Assembly (NCBI GenBank): GCA_015478945.1
Contig: JABUQX010088568.1
Span: forward strand, 1-15,427
DNA length: 15,427 nucleotides
Direction: 5' to 3'
DNA from: Trachelipus rathkii
Lineage: Eukaryota; Arthropoda; Malacostraca; Isopoda; Trachelipodidae
The position numbers were made by a program, and so were the translations under genes. The stretch's first letter is position 1, and each line of letters opens with the position of its first letter. Shown piece by piece: positions 1-8,187 of this stretch. The notes below the pieces were generated by a model that was not told the origin of the DNA, ran no database searches, and saw only the letters and a program-made list of their open reading frames with translations.

Positions 1-47
1 TATATATATATATATAGTATTCTATTAATATATATAGCTATATATAA
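1..47. repeat. (AT)n microsatellite, left edge
   Basis: This is an imperfect (AT)n run with a few interruptions, cut by the window edge. It directly abuts the CAGGGG terminus of the DNA transposon that follows. AT repeat resumes at the other end of that element, so the element appears to sit inside an AT array. Confidence 0.9.
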
Positions 48-345
48 CAGGGGTGTCCTCACGTTATGTTTACAGCTTTTAATTTTAATAAATTTACTTA
101 ACGTGAAAATTGTTAGGAAATTAAGTTCGATTATTTAATTCTATCAAGAAGGATGGGATATGTTTACTGGTTCGTGTTTGGCGGCACTGCGCGCAATACG
201 AAGACCCGCGCACAAACATGCAAAAGTCGAATGGGATGAATATATTTTTTACTGGTTTCTGTGAAGTGCACATAAAAAATGAGGTGGGCTCTTCCTCTCG
301 CCATTTTTTGATACGGTTCTTCGTTTCCACGCAATGTACCCATAA
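48..345 (+). repeat. Left terminal inverted repeat of the DNA transposon
   Basis: This arm is inverted relative to 1982-2269. The best-conserved stretch runs from the GGATGGGATATG block (about 151) through GCACATAAAAAATGAGGTGG to the GCAATGTACC block (331-340). The outer 100 bp are more diverged. Short ORFs on both strands here arise from the repeat and have no independent support as genes. Confidence 0.85.
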
Positions 346-599
346 TGCGTCAATGTTACCAGCAATAGTTTTAAACGTGAGTGTGAAAGTTGAAAAACAA
401 TGGGATTGCGAAGACAAGCTCAATAATATCGATACATGTCATGTAATCACTTGTTATTAGTATGCATAACAAATTAATAATGAATCCTTATCCACACATG
501 CGGAGGAGAGAGACGAGTGCGAGTGGGCGTTTGAACTTTAACATACAGTATTTACAAATTGTTTCGTATAAGACGCTCCAATCCACGTCAATAATGCTC
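346..599. other. Internal spacer between left TIR and transposase remnant
   Basis: This AT-moderate sequence lies between the left inverted repeat and the 3' end of the transposase remnant. No separate gene is supported. The short ORFs here have no recognisable domain. Confidence 0.6.
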
Positions 600-1690
600 A
601 GCCCTCTGGCGCCAGGTTTCATTTGCATGTCAGATGACCAGTGGACGCCGGTTTTGATTCCCCTGACATGCGTGGTTATTCGACGCGAAGATCCATCGGG
701 CGATGGTTATTGGGTCATTAACTCAAGAGTACCTGTATGTTTGAGTCCCCACAGAAAGTAGTCCAGGTGGTGTTAAGTCCGGTGAACGCGCAGGCCATGG
801 AAATGGACCAGATCTTCTGATCCATCTTCCCGGAAGGTTCATGTCGAGGAGGGTCGTCCACTATAAGACTGCAATTGCTGGCATCCCATCATGTTAGTAA
901 TATATTCTTTGTTGTGTTCTTAAAGGTATATCACTCAGGAGGTCAACAAGGACGGTCTGAAGGAAATGGAGGTAACGCTGTCTTGTCAAATTTCCCTCGA
1001 AGAACTAAGCTCATAGTTCCTACTATTTGAGTATACCACACAAAACGTTGACTGAGTATGAACGAACCTGGTGATGGTTAAGTGAATGTTCATGTGGCGG
1101 GTGTTGTAGTTCCCGCTCGCCAATGTCTGAAGGTTCCACTTTATACAAACGGTTATTGTCAAAGCGAGTTCATCGTTCATAAGATTTTTCCATAAGTCCA
1201 GTACATCCATTAGAACGGCAATCATGACAGCCAGGTAATGTCCAGCCCGCCCTTTTGGTCCATCACGAGCAAACCAATGCACAGTATGGCGTATATGGAT
1301 ACTTGTTGTATCACACGAATCCGTCGTATGGTTCCCTTCGATATTCCCAAGAACTAGCCTGCCGTAATGAGGATGTTGGATTTTCATGGGTGTTATATCA
1401 GAACGTCCAGTTCAACGTGAAATGTACGGACAGCGACCCCCCTCCCCGTATGTGACTGAGGTGGGTTGAACTATCACCCTGTCCTTGAAACCGTCTGTAA
1501 ACTCTATGGAATGACATGTGGCTCAGTGGTCGTCGATGTGGATAAGTTGTCCATATTCTGCAGCAGCTCGCGAGCTTTTCTGTTTTGCATAACGTAATCT
1601 CCAACATGTCACGCTTTTTCGTTCTGCGTATTCTGGTCAAGTGGCGATGGTTCTAAATGTAAGGCTCTGACTAAACAATACCACTCTGAG
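600..1690 (-). pseudogene. Broken Tc1/mariner-like transposase
   Basis: Read on the minus strand, pieces of one transposase appear in the expected order across several frames. A helix-turn-helix-like N-terminal part lies within 1398-1640 (HMSFHRVYRRFQGQG). The first catalytic Asp falls in LMNDELALT (codon 1172-1174). A central piece carries HQVRSYSVNV (about 1040-1080). The second Asp is in HDGMPA (codon 888-890), and GRWI and WPARSPDLTP follow, with the third Asp at 777-779. The second and third Asp are in one frame with 36 residues between them, although a stop codon lies in that interval. Right after SPDLTPP a one-base change shifts the expected DYFLWG box out of frame. The family normally cuts and pastes DNA flanked by its own TIRs at TA targets. 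This copy cannot make a full protein. The resemblance to insect 'Tc3-like' transposases with RSPDLTPLD...WG is from memory. Confidence 0.8.
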
Positions 1691-1981
1691 TTATACATTT
1701 CACCTATCACTTTATTACGCATTAATTTGTAGGTTGATGACATAACCTCCATTGAATAGCTTGTTAGTTGGTTGTACACATTCAATGGCCGTATTTTATT
1801 AGGCTACGTATCAATGTAATCTAAAAGGTTATGCATTAGGTATTTTAATTTAATTCCTTTGTTAGCTGTATCGATATTTTAAATACTATTGGATATGCCT
1901 ATTGTATTTTACCTAATTATTTCATATTGACACCTTTCGGCTTTTGTAGGCACATGATGTCCATGGAGGACATCTAGTTGT
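1691..1981. other. Internal spacer between transposase 5' end and right TIR
   Basis: AT-rich sequence upstream of the minus-strand transposase remnant. By position this would be its leader or promoter region. I see no clear promoter element and no other gene. Confidence 0.55.
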
Positions 1982-2269
1982 TTATGGTACATTGCGTGGG
2001 AAACGAACAACCGTATCAAATAATGTCGAGAGGAAGAGCCCACCTCATTTTTTATGTGCATTTCACAGAAGCCATAAAAAATATATCATCTCATTCGACA
2101 TTCGCATGTTTGTGCGCGGTTTTCGTATTGCGCGTGCGCAGAAACCAACGTAACATATCCCATCCTCCTTAATTGAATTAAACTAATCAACTTATATTCC
2201 CTACACATTTTCATACTTAATCATCCCGTACGGGTGATACACCGCTGTCGCATAACTCGTGAGACCCTG
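1982..2269 (-). repeat. Right terminal inverted repeat of the DNA transposon
   Basis: This is the reverse complement partner of 48-345. It shares the ATGAGGTGGGCTCTTCCTCT block, the ATGTGCATTTCACAGAAGCC/GCACAT region and the GCGCAATACGAA region, and ends CCCTG at 2269. The short plus-strand ORF 1978-2172 lies wholly inside it and mirrors similar ORFs in the left arm. Confidence 0.85.
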
Positions 2270-2369
2270 TATAATATATATATATATCCTATATATATTA
2301 TATATATATCTATCTATATATATATATATATATTAATATATATATATATATATAATATATATATATATC
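2270..2369. repeat. (AT)n microsatellite
   Basis: Imperfect (AT)n array between the right end of the DNA transposon and the ATTGCG-rich block. Confidence 0.9.
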
Positions 2370-2510
2370 TTCCGCATTAGTCGCGCAAATTCCAATTGCG
2401 GAATACCAAAATAAATTGCGTAATTGCGATTGCGATAATTTAAAAAGGTTGCGGAATTGCAGTTAGCGGAATTCCTATATCATTCCGCAATTACAAGTAA
2501 TTAGAGGCTA
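2370..2510. repeat. ATTGCGGAAT-motif block, possible transposon subterminal repeat
   Basis: A short motif built on ATTGCG(GAAT) recurs in both orientations. Copies include ATTGCGGAAT near 2395, three overlapping ATTGCG copies at 2415-2435, GTTGCGGAATTGC at 2448-2460 and ATTCCGCAATT near 2482. Such clustered short motifs often lie just inside the ends of hAT-type elements, where transposase binds. The assignment is inference, since no transposase or matched partner end was found. Confidence 0.5.
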
Positions 2511-2873
2511 TCAAAACTGGAATTTCCAGTGGTATGCCAACAATTTATAGTCCACAATTTTTTACACGTTGGCCAACTTTGTACCTCTGGCAGCAATACC
2601 GAAAAATCGGTATTTTTTGCATCGGTATTTTTAAAAGTTTTTGTAAATAAGTAATAATAACAAAAACTTAAAGGCTTAAATGCATGAATAAAATTTTGAA
2701 ATCAACATGCCCAAGCTTTTCCTTTTATACAGAATTTTATAAGCTTAAGTTATAATGAATATAATTTATGAAACCTGTCGCACCAATTCACATAAAATGT
2801 ATTGTTGTACAGTAAACATAAATGATGAATTAAATAATATAACATTGGTACTCAACATCGAAAGTCTAAACAA
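2511..2873. other. Fragment with ACCGA/TCGGT palindrome; no gene
   Basis: AT-rich segment. It contains the perfect inverted repeat AATACCGA-AAAA-TCGGTATT at 2595-2614, followed by a further ATCGGTATTT at 2621-2630. The minus strand reads CAGAGGTACAAAGTTGG just before it (2573-2589), which has the look of a hAT-type terminus. No coding region is supported. Confidence 0.45.
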
Positions 2874-2914
2874 TTATATATATATATATATATCATAATA
2901 TATAATATATATAA

Positions 2915-2954
<40 letters not shown>

Positions 2955-3001
2955 TATATAATATATATATATATAGAGTATATAATATATACTATATATA
3001 A
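2874..3001. repeat. (AT)n microsatellite
   Basis: Imperfect AT array with TATA/ATAT phase changes. No gene. Confidence 0.9.
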
Positions 3002-3054
3002 TTTTGAAAATTATTTTGAATATTTCCCCTAACGAGGAAGAACCTACTAGGGAA

Positions 3055-3155
3055 GTAATTATCCGGTTATCCGGCCGGATACCGGATAGTCAAAAACTTG
3101 GCCGGATAGGCCGGATACCGGATAGTTGCCGGATATCCGGCCCATCCCTACTCTG
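3055..3155 (-). repeat. CCGGATA-repeat block ending in CAGAGTAGGGATGGGCCGG (hAT-like terminus)
   Basis: Many copies of CCGGATA/TATCCGG in direct and inverted order fill 3060-3141. On the minus strand the block starts CAGAGTAGGGATGGGCC (end at 3155), which resembles hAT-superfamily element ends (CAG-type terminus with GGGATGGGC). No matching opposite end was found, so this is a solo or truncated end. The superfamily call is from general knowledge of hAT termini. Confidence 0.5.
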
Positions 3156-3437
3156 TACCTTACTCCAATATCTTTAACACCTGCCAGACCTATAGTGCAC
3201 ACCGGACCCAGACCTAATAGTTGTATACGAGTAAAAAAAAAAATTACTGTTCAGAGAGAGAGAGATGACTATATTTACATTTACACAAAAGTTCAGTTAG
3301 TCTTTAAGGATTATCGTTATTTGTAATTGAAAGCTAAAGTTTTAAAGTAACTTTTTCTCTGATGACTAAAGACAATACACCACATCATCATCTTCTGTCT
3401 GCCACAACACACACCACACCTAGGATGGGAACATAAA

Positions 3438-3440
<3 letters not shown>
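3156..3440. other. Unassigned low-complexity-bearing segment
   Basis: Contains a poly-A stretch near 3234-3242, a short (GA)n run at about 3253-3264 and a CA/CACC-rich stretch at about 3375-3420. The ORF 3126-3326 shows no domain and begins inside the CCGGATA block. No gene is supported. Confidence 0.5.
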
Positions 3441-3503
<63 letters not shown>

Positions 3504-3552
3504 TTTATATATATAATTATATATATATATATCTTATATTATATATAATATA

Positions 3553-3594
<42 letters not shown>

Positions 3595-3597
3595 ATA
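3441..3597. repeat. (AT)n microsatellite
   Basis: Long AT array, pure for roughly 50 bp and then interrupted. Confidence 0.92.
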
Positions 3598-3715
3598 AAA
3601 CGTTGGTATTTAAAAAAAAACGTTTTTTTTTTTTTTTTAAAAAAAAAGACCAAAGGCCAAAATTTTGTTTTTTTTTGTTTTTTTTTTAAAATTACTTTTT
3701 TTTCATATATATATC
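3598..3715 (+). repeat. Homopolymer-rich poly-A/poly-T block, inverted match to 7078-7166
   Basis: A run of A9 and T16-type homopolymers is followed by CAAAATTTTG, T-runs and TAAAATTACTTTTTTTTCATAT. The reverse complement of 7078-7140 reads CAAAATG, T-run, G, T-run and TAAAATTACCTCTTTTATAT. The two blocks therefore look like related sequences in opposite orientation, flanking the minus-strand LINE. Confidence 0.5.
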
Positions 3716-3959
3716 AAGTCTTTTTATGGTATTTAGCATTAAAATATAGTAAATACAATATGTTAAAAGAGGTATGCAAAATATAAAGTAGAGTTTTATT
3801 ACTTAGTAAAGTTTTATTTGTGCTCTAGGGCATATAATTATTTCATTTCACTGATGCTGATTATTATTATTATTAATTATTATTATTATTAATGATTCTC
3901 ACTAATTATTCTCAATCTTTTGTAGTAAGAGATATTTATTTTATGTATTATTGTATTAT
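3716..3959. repeat. AT-rich segment with a (TTA)n run
   Basis: A short (ATT)n trinucleotide run, with two AATT interruptions, lies at about 3860-3893 in otherwise ordinary AT-rich DNA. No gene is seen. Confidence 0.6.
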
Positions 3960-4019
3960 AAATATATGTATATATATATATATATGTAAATATATATATA
4001 ATATATACTATATATATAT

Positions 4020-4067
<48 letters not shown>

Positions 4068-4080
4068 AATTTTTATATAC
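3960..4080. repeat. (AT)n microsatellite at the 3' edge of the minus-strand LINE
   Basis: AT array immediately beyond the 3' end of the LINE relic. Some LINE families end in short tandem repeats rather than poly-A, so this array may have grown from such a tail. That is inference. Confidence 0.85.
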
Positions 4081-4219
4081 CTTTTTTTTCTCTCAACACT
4101 GGTGGAAAGGTGCGTAAGAAGCATCGGAAAAGAAAAGCAGTAGCAAGAATATGATCAACAAGTCGAAAAGAAAGTCCAGCCTTACCCCTCCCCCTCTGTA
4201 CCATTACTTAGTAAGGACT

Positions 4220-6180
4220 CGTCACAGTCAGAAAATCCACCCTAGAGCTTCACGGACTGCGATGGACCCTCACTATGGTAAATCGTCAGTGTAAGTGTTC
4301 ATCCCTTGGCCCAGGTGGCCACAACCATACCCCCTCACAAAACCCCGCCATTCTCTCATATTATGCACCTTTATTCTCGCCTCTGCCAAACTCACCATTT
4401 TTGTCTCAGATATTCGTTTGACTGACTCCAATCCACTTTTTCTTCGATCTCCCAGCCGGTCGGTTTCCAACACACTCCCCACTATACGTCCGCTTTAACC
4501 AACCGCTATCATTCATCCTTTTCCACATGACCTAAACCATCTCAACATTCTTCATTTATTCTCTCATTTGCCCTTTCTTCACACCACCAACTCTCTATTG
4601 TCATTCCTCATTTTATTCATTCTTCTCACACCTAGCCAATGCCCCTAAGATTGTCCATCTGAACACATTGAACTTTAGATCTATACTTCTTATTCCAGAC
4701 CATAGTCTCCACTACTATACAATAAACACAGTAACAACATAGCGTCATGTAAGACCCTAGCACTTCAAAAGACTAGTCCCCTATACATTCACCAAGATTT
4801 TATTTGCACCAGCACCTTCCTGGCATCAACATATTACCTTAATATTTAAACCTCAAGACACTTGTTCTAAGCGCTCACCACTAACATAACTTCACACTGA
4901 GGACTGTCCTCACTGCACAAACCATAACCTTACTCTTATCTACGTTTACTTTCAAAACCTCCTCTTACACACCGTGCCAAATCTCTCTACCAATTCTCTC
5001 AAACTTTTTCAAATTCGCCACACAAAACCAAATCATCCGCAATATAATAGGTAACAAGCAAAAAACCCCTCCCACTTCATCTTCCCCCAAAAAAATTTTT
5101 TCCCTCCATCAAAAATTTTTTCTAAAACACCATTTCCTGTCACGCCCACCTTCAAATCTTCTGTCATAACCCCATCCATATACAAATTGAAATAACCAAG
5201 GAGACATAACACAACCTGCCTCACTCCGCTATTATACTAAACCAATTCACTTTTGATCACCATTTATTTTCACACACGCCTCACTATCGTCATAATATAC
5301 TTTTGATTCATTCAGAAGCCTACCACCAACACCTAATATCACTAACAAACCTGCCATAGAGCTTACCTATTAACCCATCAATACCCCTGTTGCAAATCAT
5401 AAAACTTAATCTAATTTATTCTTCTTCTCCCTCATTTTCTCTATTAATTTGGCGCTTCAATGTAAAAGAATCTGATAAACACATCCCTCTCCTACTCTAA
5501 AACGCACCTTGTGTTTCACCAATCAAGTCCTTCTCACTCGGCGCAGCTTTTCGACCAAAATACCATACCAACATATTTCTTCCCTATAACGACACTCCAA
5601 TAAACTAATTCCCCTATATTTCTACAGTTCCCTTTAATCTCCTTTACCCTTATATAAGGGTACTAATTACTGCTCTCCTCCAATCCTCGGAACTATACCC
5701 TCCTATAAACGCTTTTAATTACACACTTCACGATCATCAGAAATCTTTGCTCCCGTTTCCCTTGATCATTTCACCAGTTTTTTCATCTATACCTGCAGAT
5801 TTAGCATTTTCAATTACTCGCTTACCCATTTCCTCTTTTTTGCTAATAAACATCCCCAAAATACCTATTTCCTTCTTTGCACCATCAACCCACACACACA
5901 GTCCTATCACTCTTCAATTACGCCAATTATACAGATTTTCGAATGTTCTTTCCACACTCCCCTCTCATCTATTCATCAGTTACAAAACACCATCCCTATT
6001 TATTATTCTGCGCAGTTCCCCTTATTCTAATTTTTAACCTTTCGCGCTTCCTTCCAGAAGAGCTTCCTATTCCCTTTGTAAGTCCCCATTCATCTCCTTC
6101 CAAACTGTTTATTTACCTCTTCTTTTTTTCTCTTATGTACGCATCTTTTAGCCATTTCTTTTTTCCCTCGCTTATATAAT
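4220..6180 (-). pseudogene. LINE reverse transcriptase and C-terminal domain, broken
   Basis: This region encoded the RNA-dependent DNA polymerase that copies LINE RNA at a nicked target. In minus-strand order: a linker piece GNRKLFWKEARKVKN (about 6030-6074); SAGIDEKTGEMIK (5761-5799) at the start of the RT; a block reading Q-G-A-F and FTLK (about 5455-5560); SGVRQ...SP.LF.NLYMDGV (about 5180-5232); and the catalytic YIADD box (5032-5046) followed by LVLCG. The C-terminal part holds VQMDNLRG (about 4645-4670), a damaged RWFGHVERM-type block (4513-4549) and REWRGFVRG (4333-4359). The pieces fall in different frames with many stops, so no product is expected. Residue order and spacing fit the family. 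The copy is old. Confidence 0.82.
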
Positions 6181-6511
6181 TCGCAAGCATGGCTTTGCGT
6201 GTTTGGAAATCTTTCATCATTTGCTTGTTTTGTAGTGTTAGTGATGAGTCGGTGGGTAACCGCACACTTTGTTTTTTTTTTTACTTTTGGTTTAGACGTT
6301 GCATACCTCGTTCCATTTTCCTACCTACTTTTTTTTGGTCTAGCTTGTGTCTTTGCGTTGATTGCTTTAGCTTTCCTACGTTACTTGTGAGGTTCTGAAG
6401 CACCACTATTGACTTTTGTTCGTTTGTCGATTGCGTGGAGATCTTTTGACTTGGGCTTTTGCCAGATTAATTTAGTTCAGCTTGTTCACATTCAACTGAT
6501 TTAACTTGCGA
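6181..6511. mobile_element. Foreign insertion in the LINE, about 325 bp
   Basis: LINE homology stops on one side at an LYKRGKKEMAKRC-like segment (up to 6180) and resumes on the other at a SEKFSEKGNKDKY-like segment (from about 6505). Between them the plus strand becomes T/G-rich, unlike the C/T-rich LINE. The segment is bounded by the 7-bp inverted pair TCGCAAG (6181-6187) and CTTGCGA (6505-6511). It also has a T-run near 6273-6283. Two overlapping ORFs (6189-6398 and 6199-6390) translate to hydrophobic stretches, but no family is recognised. No target duplication is evident. It could be a small non-autonomous element or replacement DNA. Confidence 0.5.
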
Positions 6512-6790
6512 GCGTTCCTTAATACTTATCCTTATTACCTTTTTCACTAAACTTCTCACTCTAAATTTTTACCCTCTTCCCTCCGTATCACCTTCCTCTC
6601 CATCGAAGCCCCACTAACTTAATTTTAACATAGAACAACATAAATGATACTTCACATCTCCTTCTTCACCAGACACAAATCAATCATACTTTTCACTTGA
6701 TACCATCTCTACCTACACCAACCTTAGTATACTTATGGATACTCTTGTGTTTAAATAAAGTATTACATTCCGTTTCATCCTCTCTCCTCA
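6505..6790 (-). pseudogene. LINE endonuclease, C-terminal remnant
   Basis: On the minus strand the segment at about 6726-6770 reads CNTLFKHKSIHKYT, matching the conserved NT.F....HKYTW region shortly before the SDH motif of APE-type LINE endonucleases. Downstream is VKIKLVG and then SEKF-type linker sequence. The catalytic SDH is not legible, and the N-terminal catalytic motifs are absent. This was the domain that nicks target DNA. It is dead here. Confidence 0.65.
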
Positions 6791-6861
6791 CAGGAATCCA
6801 TCATTCCTACATTCTTTTTCCTGACACCAAAACCACCTGTTTAACTATCCTTTTTTTGATC

Positions 6862-6999
6862 ATATATATATATAATATATCTATATATTATATATATATA
6901 TATATATATTATATTATATATATATTATAATAATATAATATATTATATATATATTATATTAATATATATATATATATAATATAATATATATATATATAA
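6862..6999. repeat. (AT)n microsatellite at the 5' edge of the minus-strand LINE
   Basis: AT array with frequent ATTATA interruptions. The IYIY-rich reading frame crossing it is a repeat artefact. Confidence 0.9.
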
Positions 7000-7200
7000 A
7001 TCCATATTAATAGTCAATATTTAAGCCTAGAAGGGGTATTGGTATCTGTATATATTTTTTAATATCATTTTTAATAATATAAAAGAGGTAATTTTAAAAA
7101 ACAAAAAAAAACATTTTGTTTTAAAAAAAAACAAATTAAAAAAACCGGTTTTTTTCACACCCCTATTAATTAATTAGACGTTAAAGAAATATAATTTAAT
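7000..7200 (-). repeat. Poly-A block with CCGGTTTTTTTCACACCCCTA end, hAT-like terminus
   Basis: Read on the minus strand, the block starts TAGGGGTGTGAAAAAAACCG and runs into alternating T and A homopolymers. GGGGTGTG followed by a homopolymer and CCGG is a pattern often seen at hAT element ends. The inner part resembles 3598-3715 in the opposite orientation. No transposase was found. Confidence 0.45.
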
Positions 7201-7335
7201 AAATATATATATATATATATATATAATAATAATATATAATATATATTTTAATTATAATATATATATATATAATATATAATAATTATATATATTGTATATA
7301 TATATATCTATATATATAATATATATATATATTAT

Positions 7336-7378
<43 letters not shown>
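7201..7378. repeat. (AT)n microsatellite
   Basis: Imperfect AT array lying between the two head-to-head LINE regions. Its last 40 bp or so are nearly pure. Confidence 0.92.
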
Positions 7379-7381
<3 letters not shown>

Positions 7382-7959
7382 AAGCAAAGGAATAGAAGCA
7401 ATTAAATAAAATATAAGTACAAGTGTTGCGTGAAATTTATCATCAGGATAAATCTTCTGAGGTTTCCTACTTTGTCATTACTTTGTCTACTTGAAAAAGA
7501 CCACATCAGGTTTTCAAGGGCAATTTATTAGAGGAAATAGTATTTCTTTTGAAATTAGATACTTGTGTCAGGAAGTAAAATCAACATCAGGGTAGATTAA
7601 TAGAAAACTGGGACCTCTGTGATTGAGAAGAGTGTCTTTAAGATAGTAAGAGGGTATTCCATCAAGAAAAGTATCAAGTAAGAAAGAATTAAGTGTAGAT
7701 AAAAGTAAAGGAACTCTAAGAAGAGTATATTCAAGACAGAAGGAGATTATATAAGGACCCTCCTGATTTTATATAAGAATAGATTTCACCAAGAATCCTA
7801 TTACGGAAGGAAGAGACTTACCAGGGAACATATATATCGTAATCGACATCGACCTTTGAGAAGAAGAGGAGCTTTTTCAACAATAGTATTTATAAATTTC
7901 GTAAACAAAAACATTAATTTAAGATTTATAGGTATAGTGAGAATTAATTTTAGAATATA
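7379..7959. other. Purine-rich segment upstream of the plus-strand LINE
   Basis: A/G-rich on the plus strand, like the LINE that follows, but with no recognisable protein motif. It may be the 5' untranslated part of that LINE or a different, older insertion. ATCAGG occurs several times without a fixed period. Confidence 0.4.
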
Positions 7960-8047
7960 ATTTTTAGGGATTTTAGGGTGTGATTGTTTGAGCGGGGTTT
8001 GGAGCTTGAGGTATTGGGAAGTGCCTCAGGTTGTGGGATCCCGGTAA

Positions 8048-8081
8048 GCGTGCAGCTTAATCAAGCGTGCAGCCTAATCAA
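8048..8081 (+). repeat. 17-bp tandem duplication in the LINE 5' region
   Basis: Two adjacent 17-bp copies, GCGTGCAGCTTAATCAA and GCGTGCAGCCTAATCAA, differ by one base. A partial third start (GTGTG) follows. Confidence 0.85.
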
Positions 8082-8187
8082 GTGTGGGAATAGAAGAAAG
8101 TAGAGTGGTGAATAAGAGGGTCAGGATTAAGGAGAGTGAGGGTGAGTAAAGAGATAGGATGGGCAAAAGAGTTAGATTAGAGTGGGG

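Larger units (their letters stand above)
48..2269 (-). mobile_element. Degenerate Tc1/mariner-superfamily DNA transposon with long TIRs
   Basis: The left end begins CAGGGGTGTCCTCACG and the reverse complement of the right end begins CAGGGTCTCACGAG. Similarity between the ends continues inward for about 290 bp. The shared GGATGGGATATGTT block lies 103 bp from the left end and 104 bp from the right end, so the two arms are collinear. Between them is a broken minus-strand transposase with a D...D...D layout typical of IS630/Tc1/mariner proteins. Flanks are AT repeat. TATAA occurs on both sides (43-47 and 2270-2274), but in AT repeat that could be chance. A TA duplication with one inserted base is also possible. 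The superfamily is supported by the transposase remnant. The element boundaries are inferred from the inverted repeats. Confidence 0.8.
4085..6861 (-). mobile_element. Degenerate non-LTR retrotransposon (LINE), minus strand
   Basis: On the minus strand, endonuclease, linker, reverse transcriptase and C-terminal segments occur in normal LINE order across several frames. The element is strongly asymmetric: the plus strand shown is C/T-rich and the sense strand is A/G-rich. Both ends abut AT repeat, and the 5' part is probably missing because only the last part of the endonuclease is recognisable. It lies head to head with a related plus-strand LINE. The C-terminal and RT motifs resemble an APE-type LINE family I associate with decapod crustaceans. 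I did not resolve the clade. Confidence 0.85.

Noticed and set aside
121..460. Overlapping ORFs of 100 and 80 codons on opposite strands
   Set aside because: Both lie mostly in the transposon's left inverted repeat, with mirrored counterparts in the right repeat, and show no domain. They are open by chance.
3400..4080. CRISPR-like or other regularly spaced array
   Set aside because: The repeats are simple AT and TTA runs with no unique spacers of constant length.
5747..6179. Plus-strand ORFs of 96 and 100 codons rich in Ser, Phe and Pro
   Set aside because: They are antisense shadows of the purine-rich LINE sense strand, where stops are rare on the opposite strand.
6181..6511. Local inversion of the LINE's own sequence between the TCGCAAG repeats
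   Set aside because: Reading the segment in the inverted direction did not restore LINE linker motifs, so insertion or replacement fits better.
6697..6930. Plus-strand ORF ending in a Tyr-Ile repeat
   Set aside because: Antisense to the LINE endonuclease remnant and extended by (AT)n, which encodes Tyr-Ile repeats. Not a membrane protein.
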